This document shows, in pieces, positions 32,934 through 43,744 of a stretch of 64,000 nucleotides of DNA. The translations under genes and the position numbers were made by a program. This stretch comes from Progne subis subis (taxonomy: Eukaryota; Chordata; Aves; Passeriformes; Hirundinidae). Numbering within the stretch: the stretch's first letter is position 1; the number at the start of each line of letters is the position of its first letter. Where the stretch lies: contig JAKJHU010000061.1 in assembly GCA_022316685.1 (NCBI GenBank), positions 2,665,709 through 2,729,708 on the forward strand, in the 5' to 3' direction. The notes beneath the pieces were generated by a model. It saw nothing but the letters and a program-made list of their open reading frames with translations, did no database searches and was not told the DNA's origin.

Positions 32934-33812
32934 TTGTCTTGGGGATTTATTTGGCTTTTCAGTGTCATCTCTTCAGCCTACCTGGACCTACTTGGTCTCA
33001 CATTTTTGGCCTCCCTGGACCCCTCCAGTGTCAAGACTTTAGCCTCCTTGGAACTCTTTAAAATCCCCTTTTCAGATTCATTGGATTTATCCAGTCTGAG
33101 CTCTTCATCCTCTGTGGAATTCTCCAGTCTCACTTCTTCATCCTCTCTGGACCTTTCAAGCCTCACATCTTCATTCTCCTCAGACTTCTCCAGTACCTCC
33201 TCTTCAATTTCCTTAGAGCTCTCCAGTCTCACCTCTTCAGATTCCTGGGAGCGCTCCAGCTTCTCCTCTTCAGTTTCACTGGACCTATCAAGTCTCACTT
33301 CATCAGGCTCTCCGGATCAGTCTGGCAACAGTTCTTCAATCTCTTTAGATCTCTCAAGTGTCACCTCCCTATCCACAGATTTCTCCAGCCCTACTTCTTC
33401 ACTCTCTCTAGACCTGTCCAGTCTCACTTCTTCATCCTCCACAGATGTTTCCAGTCACAACTCCTCAGCTTCCCTGGACTTTTCCTGTACAATCCCTCCA
33501 TCCTCACCAGGTGTCTCCGAGTACAGCTCCTCCACCTCGTCAGAATCTCTAGACCTCACCGATTTTAACTATTTCGTGTTTCAGCGCTCCTCTGGATTAT
33601 CTTCATCGACTCCTGAGGATGTTTCCAAACTCATCTCTACACCTTTTCTGGATGTCTCCAATCTCACCTTTCAGAATGCCTCTTCCCCCACTCCCCCAGT
33701 TCCTTTGGACACGTCTAACCTCACGTCCTCAGTTGCCCCAGACGCGTCCACACTCACATTTCTGGATGTTGCTAATCGCACTGCAGCAGCTTCTCTAGAT
33801 CTCTGCATCTAA
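32934..33812 (+). CDS. Putative Ser/Leu/Asp-rich 11-residue repeat reading frame, no ATG
   Basis: The + frame is open for about 293 codons to TAA at 33,810-33,812, starting just after an in-frame TAA at 32,925-32,927. It contains no methionine codon at all, so it could only be translated as a spliced exon. Candidate acceptors are ttttcag ending at 32,962 and cttcag ending at 32,976. The product is about twenty 11-residue repeats of the type LDLSSLTSSSS. The C-terminal third is divergent but still repeat-derived, with six N-glycosylation sequons overall. No known family is recognised. For coding: diverged copies keep the frame with no stop. Against: no start, no visible partner exons, no near poly(A) signal. 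A secreted mucin-like exon, a decayed gene or a plain minisatellite are all possible. Confidence 0.3.
   Translation: MSWGFIWLFSVISSAYLDLLGLTFLASLDPSSVKTLASLELFKIPFSDSLDLSSLSSSSSVEFSSLTSSSSLDLSSLTSSFSSDFSSTSSSISLELSSLTSSDSWERSSFSSSVSLDLSSLTSSGSPDQSGNSSSISLDLSSVTSLSTDFSSPTSSLSLDLSSLTSSSSTDVSSHNSSASLDFSCTIPPSSPGVSEYSSSTSSESLDLTDFNYFVFQRSSGLSSSTPEDVSKLISTPFLDVSNLTFQNASSPTPPVPLDTSNLTSSVAPDASTLTFLDVANRTAAASLDLCI
32982..33812 (+). repeat. 33-bp tandem array (11-codon unit), degenerate at both ends
   Basis: A minisatellite with a 33-bp period and a strong strand bias: the + strand is pyrimidine-rich. Copies run from 32,982. Sixteen units reach 33,506, all 33 bp except copy 12, which is 30 bp. Longer and more diverged units continue to 33,812. 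The unit approximates ctg gac ctc tcc agt ctc act tct tca tcc tct. Differences between copies fall heavily on every third base (gac/gat/gaa, tcc/tca, agt/agc, act/aca/acc). Length changes among the regular copies stay in multiples of three. Reading consequences are given in the separate putative CDS entry. Confidence 0.93.
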
Positions 33813-35880
33813 CCCTCCTAACTTATCCCCTTCTCTTTGCAACCTCTCTCTGTCCTTCTAAACTTCTCTCCTTTATCTGCTCTCTCCTTTTTTCTCACTC
33901 TGAAAATTCTCACCTGAGGAAAGTTTAGGGCTTTACAAAGTATCTCCTGGCACCTAAACTGGGCATGCAAACAGGTCATACAAATCTCTAATGGTGCCTT
34001 GTAACAGCTGCACGAACATCAGTATTTACTCTGGAATTTTTGTAGAGCACTGTTTCTCTCAGTGATCAATATCCAGTCTGCCTCTGCAGGGTTGGTACCT
34101 CTCCCAAAGGTTGAGCTTTTTCAGTTCATGCTTAAGTTTTATCTATCAAGATCAACAAATAGTAAATAGAGCTAAATGTGTAAATAATTGCATCCAGGTT
34201 GTGTATCTCCATTGTGGATTTATATCTGAGTTGATTTCACAAAATTGCAGGCAGAGGTATTTCACAGGGAGGTACAGAGACAGAAGATGTGTTGGGAAAA
34301 GAAAACTGTGGATCAAAAACCAGTTGAGGAATAGGTCAGGGAGAGGAACCAGAGAAGCCTTGGGACAGGAATACAGGGGCATGCAGCTGGAAAAAAAATG
34401 CCCAAGTCTACTGGCATGAGTGTTCTCTGCCAAGCCATCTGTGTGGCCGGGGCTGCCCATGAGGCTTAAAATAACCTTAGTGCTAATTATTTCAGCTATC
34501 AAACCATCAGATGTTCCCATTAAAGAAGCATCTGCAGGTAGCATCCCCTTTCTCAATATATGTAAGTACTGCAGTTACTTGTCTTGCATCAAATATGCTG
34601 CTTAGGTAGCACAGAGGGGCTTCCCAAAATCTTTGGTGCTGTCTTGTGTAGTTTTGTTATCATTGTTATGACTGGGGCTTTGAAACCAAAAATATTTCCT
34701 TTCAATACCACTGGCACCTTTCTGTGCTAAAAGTGCAGAAAGTTGTTCGTCATAACAAATATTTTTTAATTTATTTCATTTCTGCAAATTGGAAGGCTTT
34801 GCTCCAATATGCCACATCTGTCACAAAATTAGAATACCTTTCACACAAAAATGAAGAAGAAAACAAATGCATGAAGTAAGAATTGTTTTCTGTGTCATTT
34901 ATACTAGTTATTTCTTTAAAATTAAGTCAGAAAAATTGCATTATGTGGGTTTAAGAAACTAACCCAAAATTCTATAGGAGCAGAGTTGTTTAACAGTTAA
35001 AAAAACCCCAAAATCCAGATCACTGGTCCAGATCTTACTGTTGTATGCTGGAGACAGACTGACATATCTGGTGAACAGTTGCTCTTTTTGTTCTGGTGGT
35101 TCTTCCCTGACATTACCATGTGGATTGTTAATTGCAGTGGTCCTGGACTAAATGAGATCTCTAATAAAGCTGAAAATTACTCTGTGATTTAAAAATGGTT
35201 TGATTTTGGATGAAAAGAGGTAAGCAAACAAGACAAAAGCACAAGGATTTGTTTAAAAAGCCAGTATTTCATCTCCTTAAGTATTTAAATGAACATTAGA
35301 TTAGGACCAAATTACTTGTGTACCAAACATGAGTTGAATCTTCTAATAGGTTTTTGCTTATTATATGTGGGAAATTGACTATTTTTCTTTGTGTTGATAG
35401 CTTCTAGTTTACTATGTTGTCTTTTATGGATCTGTTTAGAGCAAAGATTGAATTTCAGGTGTTTGTATCAACATCCAAAGGAAACCCATGGCAAAGCACA
35501 GTCAGTGTCTGATGGGACAGAACTGTTACAGCTTGGCCACACACAGATCAACTCCAGAACGAAGACAGTCTGTTTAAAAAAAAATCACTGGCTACACATC
35601 CTTGATTTATTTTTTTTTTTTTTTCCTCTTAATAGCTTATCTAGGGAAAAGAAAACAAGAAGTGATGGCACAGAGGGTGCCAAAGAGATTTAGGTGCAAA
35701 ACACAACCTTTTAACCGCTTGCTCCAATGCTTAGATTACAACAGGATTACTGAGGAAGGAGTTAATGTGTAACTAACACAAGTGCCCTATAACTAGCCAT
35801 GAGCCTCATAGAAAAGTTGGCCTTTAATTTATGTTCCTTAGGTGATTAACGTGTACTTTATTTCCGGCAAATTACCAGCT
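33813..35880. other. Intergenic stretch between the repeat array and ATP5F1E
   Basis: A pyrimidine-rich tail continues to about 33,900, then ordinary AT-rich sequence. No exon, RNA gene or named transposon recognised. Confidence 0.6.
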
Positions 35881-35889
35881 CTGAACCAC

Positions 35890-36480
35890 TGAACCGACAC
35901 ACCCACACTCCCGTGGCTTTGACAGCCAGGCAGGCCCCGGCCGGCCGCAGGCGGAGGCGGAGATGAGACCCTCCCATACCGGGAAGGGCACACGCTTCTC
36001 CCGCACGCCTTCGGCCCGGATTAGCCGTGAGGGGCGCACACACAACCCGGAGCCGCCATGGCCCCGCCCACCGGCCCTCACGGCCGACGGGAAGGGGCGG
36101 GGCGACCCCGGGGCGGGGCAGGCGGAAAGGGCGGGAGCCGCGCGCCGGAACGGGGCGCTCTGATTGGCCGCTGCCGGAGGCGCGCGCCCGCGAGCGGCGG
36201 CGCGCTTGAGCGGCTCCCGCCCGCTGATTGGCCGGCGGGCACGTCCCCTGCGGCGCGCGCTGACCTTGCCGCGCGGAGCCGCAGCCATGGTGGCGTATTG
36301 GCGACAGGCCGGGCTCAGGTACTGGTGTCGCGACAGCCCCGCGACAGGGCGGGGGAGAGCGGCTAGCGGCCCGGGGCTGTCAGGGAGCGCCTGGCCGGGG
36401 TCACAGCGGTGCGGGGGGAACGCGGGTTTGGGGCCCGGGGAGGCGGCTTTGGGGTCTGGGCCGGGTCTCACCGCTCTCTG
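35890..36480 (+). promoter_or_regulatory. CpG-island promoter of ATP5F1E
   Basis: A dense CpG island without a TATA box. Two inverted CCAAT boxes (ATTGG at 36,163-36,167 and 36,227-36,231) lie 64 bases apart, about 120 and 60 bases upstream of the ATG. GGGCGGGG-type Sp1 sites and a CCGGAA ETS core precede them. TGACCTTG at 36,261-36,268 is an estrogen-related-receptor-type half site close to the start codon. The arrangement fits a constitutive nuclear gene for oxidative phosphorylation. Confidence 0.8.
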
Positions 36481-36619
36481 TCCCCCCGGCCGCAGCTACA
36501 TCCGCTACTCGCAGATCTGCGCCCAGGCTGTGCGGGCCGCCATGAAGCCGCAGTACAAAGCGGAGGCGGAGAAGGCAGCGGTGGCCACGGTGAAAACGGT
36601 GAAACCCAAAAAGGAGTGA
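36287..36619 (+). CDS. ATP5F1E: ATP synthase F1 subunit epsilon, mitochondrial
   Basis: Coding exons are 36287-36318 and 36496-36619, separated by a 177-base GT-AG intron that splits a serine codon. The product is 51 aa, exactly the vertebrate length. It begins [20 protein letters not shown] and ends in a lysine-rich tail closing KPKKE. Family knowledge: it is the smallest subunit of the F1 central stalk, sitting with gamma and delta at the foot of the rotor in the matrix. It lacks a cleavable presequence. The ATG sits in a strong context (gccATGg). After the TGA a donor (gtaagt at 36,623) leads to a 3' UTR-only exon, as in mammals. Confidence 0.97.
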   Translation: [110 protein letters not shown]

Positions 36620-37249
36620 AATGTAAGTGGGTGGGGTGGGCTGGGTGCGTGGCTGGAGCTCTGTAGCGCAAGAGTGGCGTTAGCGATAGTCTGTAACTGC
36701 TGAGTCCATTAATCCCCAATATCTAGAGATAATCGGCTCGATTTGCAGGCATGGGAGTGGAGGGGATTGCGGCTGGTGAGGTGCCAATGTGCGCAGGTGT
36801 CTGTGACCTCATTGCGTGTGAGATGGGAAACAGCCTAATTCCATTAGTGAGGTGAGATGTACTGTCTGTCAAGCCCTGCATTGAACCACTCGGGGTTTGG
36901 TCAGGCTTTTTATGGGCTTACACAGAACAGCTGGGGCTCTGTAGTGGTGCTCACAGGTTTCTCTATAATATTCACATGTTTCATACTTGCTAAACCAGCA
37001 GACAGCCTCTCTGAACTGCTCCTTCCCCTGATCAGCAAATTCGTTGTATGGATTATCTGCTCTCTGAGACGGATGCTGTTTTTACCTTTATTTGTGCCAT
37101 TCCGTAAATCACAAGCAGCTGAAATATTTTCTGTTCTGGATAGAACAGCTTCTATTCCTGATCTGAGATTAAATATTACTACCTTTTGTTTGAAGTGTAC
37201 CTTGTGTACCTTCTTGAATCAAATAACTTGTATTTTTAATCTCTTGTAG

Positions 37250-37385
37250 GAGCTGATCTGTGGTGAATAACAGCAAACTGCAAAGCTGTAGGCAAGCTCG
37301 AGACTGCAGTGTAATGTCATCACATGAACTGTAGAACTTGCCTCTATGTAAATTGGCAAGCTAATAAATGTAATTTCTGAATGTG
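37250..37385 (+). other. ATP5F1E non-coding 3' terminal exon
   Basis: It begins after ctcttgtag at 37,241-37,249, the acceptor for the donor at 36,623. It carries AATAAA at 37,363-37,368, so cleavage is expected near 37,385. A second AATAAA lies at 37,455. Confidence 0.75.
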
Positions 37386-37389
37386 TGGA

Positions 37390-38160
37390 AAGTGTTGTTC
37401 CTCTTGAAACAAGGTTTCTGTTCTGCAGAGACATTTACCTTTCAGTTCTGTTAAAATAAAAGATTGCTTTTAGCACAGTCTGGACATTTAGTAGCAACAT
37501 TATTTTTTAAGACAAATTTCTTTTTGGGTTTCATGCTGATATTTCAGGTACATAAGGGAGAGAGATTTGATGTCTAAAACTTTTCTGCCTACTACATTTT
37601 AATGATTACTTTGAAAAAAATCCTGGCTAAAATCTGTATTAACAGGTAATACAGCATATAGTTTTGAAAACTGGAAGGAGAATAATTGTGCCATGGATGT
37701 GCTGCTGGCATCTTATCTCCCAGTCTGAGACACTGAGCAGTGAATCAGGAATTGGGAGACCTGGTGTCATGAAAGAGGTGGGGAAAGAGATACAGGACTC
37801 TGAATTGTTTATCCTCATTAACACTTTGTCATGACAGGGAAAAGAGGGAGAGGGAAAAACATTCTCTGGGAAGCAGGAATGGAGAAGAACACTTCTCTTG
37901 GCTGGGAGGCAAAGATGCACTTTGAGCTGCGTGGTTTGGGAGGAAGTTTTTGCATTTTCCTGCTGCTGTGTGTCGTCACAGCAGGGAGCACATTGTCCCA
38001 CTGCACAGGAGAATTGGCTTCAGGTTCCTTCACCAAGACTGAACTCAAACATGAGGCATTACTTTCTTCAGAGTACAACAAACCTTTCCATCTAAGAGTA
38101 TAACTAATGTAATTAAAAGTTAGTTCTTGCAAGAATAAATGATGGGGTTTTGTCTATCAA
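37390..38160. other. Convergent gap between ATP5F1E and TUBB1
   Basis: A short stretch between two converging 3' ends. No gene seen. Confidence 0.6.
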
Positions 38161-38180
38161 ATATAGAATGGTATATAATC

Positions 38181-38186
38181 TTTATT
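38181..38186 (-). terminator. Candidate poly(A) signal of TUBB1
   Basis: TTTATT on the + strand (AATAAA on the - strand), about 0.9 kb past the stop codon. It is the canonical hexamer I found downstream. A shorter 3' UTR using a variant signal is possible. Confidence 0.45.
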
Positions 38187-39087
38187 TAAAGGAATATTAT
38201 AAATACATTATATAGGCAGCTGTGATGGCAAGAATTTTTTTTCACCAAAGGCAAAATATGGTTTTGTTTTAGTGACTGCCGTAGAATTTATATTAACAAG
38301 CTACAAACCATTCTATGTCTCTATAGCTGTACTGAAGGTTAGGGAAAAAAAATTTACAGTAGTTAGTACCTAGGAAAATAAAAATACCACACCAAAACTT
38401 TTACACAAATGTCACAACTTAGTGTGCTAATGTAACTTAACTTGTAGTTAAAAAAAGAAACAAACCACACCATGATCATGAATACAAGCTCTGCAATAAT
38501 ATAAGCCAGCAATGTGATAACAATTAGAGTACTTATAAAATAAGAATGTGCATATTCAGTCATTTGCCCCCCGTTGTTGCTGCAGATCTACATCAGTCTG
38601 TGGAGTAATAAAAAGAGTCACTGCCTTTGCAGGCCTTAGAGATGTGCATGTGTTCCTAAAACAGTAACAAGTTCACAATCAGCAGGGACTGTGTTTACCT
38701 GAGAATAAATAAATGTGATGAGCTAACAGCATATTTTGCTATTGCATATGATCCTGATCTATATACACAGGCACAGTGGCTGTATAGTACATTCAGTATC
38801 TGGTGATAACATTCTAGAAGTGAATCCATTTACAGGAAAGGCTGGTATGAGATAACATGTCTTTATAGTGGATTGGTTTTGGGAGAGATTCAGTGTCAAC
38901 AGTTTAAGACAGTAAAGCAGAGCTGCCATTAATTTCAAAAGCACTGTGTTGTAATATCAGATACACTTGGCCAGATGCAGAGGAAAAGTCCTGAAGAAAT
39001 GTGTCGTTTTGGGGTATGCAGGTGATGGCTATTGCTTTGTCTTTAGTGAATGTGAACAGGTCCATTTGGAGAATGTTTTGATACTTT

Positions 39088-42000
39088 TTACTCTGCTTCC
39101 TTTTCTGGCTTGGCTTCTGCTTCCACTTCTACCTCTTCAAATTCCTCGACATCTGCAGTAGCATCCTGGTACTGTTGGTACTCGGACACGAGGTCATTGG
39201 TGTTACCTTCTGCTTCAGAAAACTCCATCTCATCCATGCCTTCCCCCGTGTACCAGTGGAGAAACGCTTTCCTTCTGAACATGGCTGAGAACTGTTCAGA
39301 CACCCTGATGAAGAGCTCCTGGATGGCCGTGTTATTGCCAATAAATGTGGCTGCCATCTTCAGCCCTCGCGGCGGGATGTCGCACACGGCCACTTTCACA
39401 TTGTTGGGGATCCACTCCACAAAGTAGGAGCTGTTCTTGGTCTGGACAGACAGCAGCTGCTCATCCACTTCCTTGGTGGACATTCTGCCCCTGAAGATGC
39501 AGGCGACGGTGAGGTAGCGCCCGCGGCGGGGGTCGCAGGCTGCCATCATGTTCCGGGCGTCGAACATCTGCTGGGTGAGCTCTGGCACCGTCAGGGCCCG
39601 GTACTGCTGGCTGCCCCGAGCTGTCAGCGGGGCAAAGCCGGGCATGAAGAAGTGCAGGCGAGGAAAGGGCACCATGTTCACCGCCAGCTTCCGCAGATCG
39701 GCGTTCAGCTGGCCAGGGAAACGCAGCGAGGTGGTGACGCCGCTCATCGTTAGGGACACCAAGTGGTTGAGGTCCCCATAGGTGGGATTGGTGAGCTTTA
39801 ATGTCCTGAAGCATATATCATACAGAGCTTCGTTGTCAATGCAAAAGGTTTCATCTGTGTTCTCTATCAGCTGGTGGATGGAGAGGATGGCGTTGTAGGG
39901 CTCCACCACCGTGTCGGATACCTTGGGTGAGGGCACAACACTGAAGGTGTTCATGATTCTGTCGGGATATTCCTCTCTGATCTTGTTGATGAGGAGCGTC
40001 CCCATGCCTGAGCCTGTGCCACCGCCAAGGGAATGGATGAGCTGGAATCCCTGAAGGCAGTCACAGCTCTCACACTCATTCCTGACCACATCCATGACGT
40101 TTTCAATCAGTTCGGCACCTTCTGTGTAATGGCCCTTGGCCCAGTTGTTGCCAGCACCTGAATTACCTGTGAACAGAATTACAGAAAGAGCAGAGCCAAA
40201 GTTAACAGGGGAATTTTTAAAGGACTTCCAAGGCCCTTTTGGGACAGTTGCTTGCAGTCAGTTTGCTGGCAGTGTGCTGTACATACCATGGATAAAGTTG
40301 TCAGGTCGGAAGAGGGGGCCAATTTTGCTGGACCGGACACTGTCCATCGTCCCAGGCTCGAGGTCCACCAGGATGGAACGGGGCACGTATTTATGGGCTG
40401 GAACAAAACAAAACGAATGCAAATAATTACTGCTAGTGGTCAAACAAGCTTACAATCCACTCGGGAAAGCCCAATCCACCTAGAGTGGTTTAGGCTTTTT
40501 ATGGGCTTTTTAATTACTTATTTTCCCCTCACTGCTGGCTCTGCTGGGCACTTACAGTAAGCCTCATTGAAGTATACATTAATTCGCTCCAGCTGCAGTG
40601 GTGAATCCCCACGGTAGTTCCCAGTGATGTCAATCCCATGTTCGTCACCAAGCACCTCCCAGAACTGCAAAGGGAAAGAGATACAACACGCTGAGAATGA
40701 TCTATTTATTTTCAGCACATGTTCAGCACCAGCTCTGGGAACTGTGCCTAAAGCAGGGGATGCTTTGCCATTTATTTACCAGATCAGAACAGGGATCCTT
40801 CTCTACCCCTCCCAAATAAATTTGAGGGCCAAGTTTAGCAGACCATTTATGCTGCTTAGCTATGACCCATGCATTAATAGGTGGAGACCCTCAACTTGTT
40901 CTCTTTCTAGTAAAAGAAAATTGATGATAGTTTAAAAGTTTAAATAACAGTTACTACTTGGTATGAGCTTAATAAAAAGGTTGTGAGGGTGTGGATTAGG
41001 GAGAGTTGCTTTGAGTCCTGCCATGCACAAGTGGGACCATGGCACGACAAAGCTGGCACAGGCAAATTTGTACGTGAGCAAGGCTTTCCACAAACAGCTG
41101 CTGGTCCTAAAGGTCCTATCTTGACACTCATATGGATGTGCTCTTGTGCTGGGCTCTTATCTGGGCTGCAGCCACAGCAGTGTTCATGCAGACACACCCA
41201 CCCACTGTAATGACCACGCTATTCTAATATTAAAGGTCTCCTGGGTTAGCATCCAGTTCCATTTTGAGTCTACAAATACACCACTGCCAACAGGTGCGTG
41301 TTCCACACTTCATGTTCCATTTAAAGGAATCAAGGTTAGGTGTGGGAGAGAGGGGAAGAACACCACAGAACAATCCCTCAACTATCCCATGTCTTAAAAG
41401 ACATCCCAGCCCAAAATAGATAATATTTGGACAACTTCCTACTTATTAATTAAAAAAAAAAAAAAAAAAAAAAAAAGGATGGACATCACACAGCACAGTA
41501 ATTGAGGGGGTCTTTTTTACTCCTAGCCCAGAAAGTCAGCAATAGTGACTACTCCTTATGTCACAGCTTGCCAGTGTTTGAGCTACACAAAAATACTCTG
41601 AATGATATCTGTCTCTCACAGGAGGCCAGTGACATTGTGTCATTCTACACTCTAACACAGGTTATGCTGTTGATTAATACGATCCCATATGATCTTTAAG
41701 ACCCCTTCCAACCCAAACCATTGTATGATTCTGTGATATTTAAGAATAAAATGTGGCAGAGCTGCTGCTGCATGGCCGAACTAAAGTACCAGCAGCACAA
41801 CTTCACAGCCCTGGAATTACTGGCTCTGTCACTTGCCCCAGTATTTGGCAGAGTATATGAGTTCCCCCAGGGAATAGAAGTCCCAGCAGGAATGCTCTGG
41901 TGGACTTGTAATCACTGGGCCACGGTTATTGCAAATGAATTGAACTTTTGCATCAGGAAAGTTTTAAAACTTTTTTTGCATGAGGAGCAAATCCAGTTTT

Positions 42001-42218
42001 TACCTTTCATATAAAAACACTCAAGTTCCCTGCTAATATGCCATGCTTCCCACCACTGAGTTACACAGTAATTGTCCTCCCCAAAGTCCCCATCCACTGA
42101 TGATGAGTGACCTGCTACCTCTGATCTCCTACTAATGATCAGGGTTGAAAAGAGACCTTACCTTGGATCCAATTTGGTTCCCACACTGGCCAATCTGCAG
42201 GTGCACGATTTCACGCAT
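39088..42218 (-). CDS. TUBB1: Tubulin beta-1 chain (thrombocyte/erythroid isotype)
   Basis: Exons in transcript order are 42218-42162, 40664-40556, 40397-40287 and 40166-39088 (57, 109, 111 and 1079 bases), the classical beta-tubulin structure. They sum to 451 codons plus TAA, the length of human TUBB1. It starts [23 protein letters not shown] is the motif read co-translationally by TTC5 to tune tubulin mRNA levels. The GTP-binding loop GGGTGSGMG is at about residues 140-148. The 3-base-short C-terminal tail typical of divergent isotypes is acidic, with [15 protein letters not shown] at its end. Isotype assignment rests on synteny with CTSZ, ATP5F1E and NELFCD plus the divergent tail. Known role: marginal-band microtubules of platelets, thrombocytes and nucleated red cells. 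It is convergent with ATP5F1E and divergent from CTSZ. Confidence 0.96.
41452..41476 (+). repeat. Poly(A) tract of 25 bases in TUBB1 intron 1
   Basis: A pure A run inside the first intron, about 200 bases left of a CR1 tail. Confidence 0.95.
41681..41736 (+). mobile_element. CR1 LINE 3' end, sense orientation, in TUBB1 intron 1
   Basis: The sequence reads 'gatctttaagaccccttcca', then 'acccaaaccattgtatgattctgtga'. This is the characteristic CR1 terminus with its short 8-bp tail repeats (attgtatg attctgtg). Only the last ~55 bases are preserved, a severely 5'-truncated copy. Confidence 0.85.
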
Positions 42219-42337
42219 TTTGTGTGGCTCAGACGTGTTGGTGGCTACAACCTGTCCCAGGCTCTCCAGCTCCCCAGAACAAGCCCTGTGCCTGCTGCTC
42301 TATCAGCTACACCCAGCACAGCCCGGCCCTGGGGGCC

Positions 42338-42345
42338 CTTTTATA
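42338..42345 (-). promoter_or_regulatory. TATA box of TUBB1
   Basis: The minus strand reads TATAAAAG about 120 bases upstream of the ATG, predicting a start near 42,314 and a 5' UTR of about 95 bases. A GATA-factor motif (TGATAG on the minus strand, 42,300-42,305) lies just inside the predicted leader. A TATA promoter without a CpG island fits a tissue-restricted gene, unlike its neighbours. Confidence 0.7.
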
Positions 42346-42965
42346 CCCAAGGGACTGTCACTCAGCCAGCCAGGGGAGTAGCCAGCCCCAGGCACTGCAC
42401 CAGGAGCCCAGGGCCTCTCTACTGCCTGGGTACAGGTACAACAGCACAGGTGCACCACTGAGGGGCTGGGAAAGCTGCATTGTCACATGCACGCCTTCCC
42501 AGTTCTCTCTGCAGTAATGTGGTGCATGAATATATGTGCATATTCTGTTGGTGTTTCATTATTTTATATTAGACATCATACATATACAAATATATGTGCA
42601 TATGTAGAGATTATAGCCCAAAGTGAGTGATCTTAATTTATTAAGCACATGTGCTTCTGCCACATAATTTAAATTTTAGCAGCATATGAGTCATAGAGGA
42701 CAACACCCATAATAAAAATGGTAACAACTTGTGAGCAGGGGCCTCCTATAATCACAACATTCAGTGCGTTGCAAGGCAAACTCCAGCTCACCAACAGGAG
42801 TCATTCCTGATGTTTGCATGAAGGAGGGGAACAGGAGCAGTAACAAAAAATACTCTGTAACATAAAAATAACACTATGTTCTCAGTGATGCATGGTCCTT
42901 AAATAGTTATAAGAATTTGCCATTATTAGCCAAAAACTTGACTTAACGTGTGACTAATTTGCACG

Positions 42966-43002
42966 CTCTTTCTTTCTTTCTCCCTCTCTCTCTCTCTCTC
43001 TT
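42966..43002 (+). repeat. (TTTC)n/(TC)n pyrimidine microsatellite
   Basis: Three TTTC-like units run into about nine CT dinucleotides, upstream of TUBB1. Confidence 0.92.
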
Positions 43003-43208
43003 CATTTTCTGACAGCATTCCTAATATTTCTTAATTTCTTATATCTCAGATGTACTTCAGAACTTGCCAGGAAAATGCTAGAGATGAAAAACCCATTTCA
43101 CTGAAGTTCTCTGAAGTGAACTGTAGCATTCACTGAGTGAAACATCTCCCTGTGCTAAAGGAAACCATGTGAGGCAGAACAAAACACAGCACAGTCATGT
43201 TTGGCTGC

Positions 43209-43744
43209 TGATAACCCGGACCAGTATCACTGAGCAGCAGAAACCCAGGATAAAATGACTTCTAGAAGCCTAGAGCAGTTCCATTACATGTCAAATTACT
43301 GTCACTGCCTTGCAAGTGTTCCTTTTAAGGACAGGGAAAGGAACTTTAATTAGGAAAGCACCTTAAATTATTTAGCACAAAATGGTGACAGTGGAAGAGC
43401 TTGACTCACTGAACGTAACTACTCTACCACTTTATGGGGTGCTAGAGATAAGGGATTTCTGAACTTCCATATGGTTCCAGAAGAAAAATCAGCTTATTCC
43501 ACGCTTCCCCTCCTCTTGATGACTTCCACTTCTCCCACCAGCCAATGAAGGAACAGACAACTGCTCCTAACACAGAGTTCAGCACCAGAAGTGCATTGTA
43601 AAAAAGTAAAGAGCAAACATCCATCATCTTCTGCCATGCTATGAGCATACTGAGAAGGGAGCAATAAAAGGAGGAGTTTAAATTCAGGTAGATTCATTTT
43701 GTTTCCTTAAAACACAATCATTTTATCATTTTCCAAAAGATAAG
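43209..43744 (-). promoter_or_regulatory. Candidate GATA/NF-E2 motif cluster upstream of TUBB1
   Basis: Five haematopoietic-type motifs fall within 536 bases: TGATAA 43,209-43,214, TGACTCA 43,402-43,408, AGATAAG 43,446-43,452, TTATCA 43,723-43,728 and AGATAAG 43,738-43,744. GATA1 and NF-E2 are known regulators of mammalian TUBB1 in megakaryocytes. The cluster lies 0.9-1.4 kb upstream of the predicted start. Short motifs recur by chance, so this is a suggestion only. Confidence 0.35.

Noticed and set aside
32934..33812. Reading the 33-bp array as a CRISPR array
   Set aside because: Units are directly adjacent with no spacers, and the setting is a vertebrate chromosome.
35872..36471. 199-codon minus-strand open frame across the ATP5F1E CpG island
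   Set aside because: Pro/Arg/Ala-rich product of high GC content that overlaps the real ATP5F1E exon 1 antisense. No domain and no supported splice structure.
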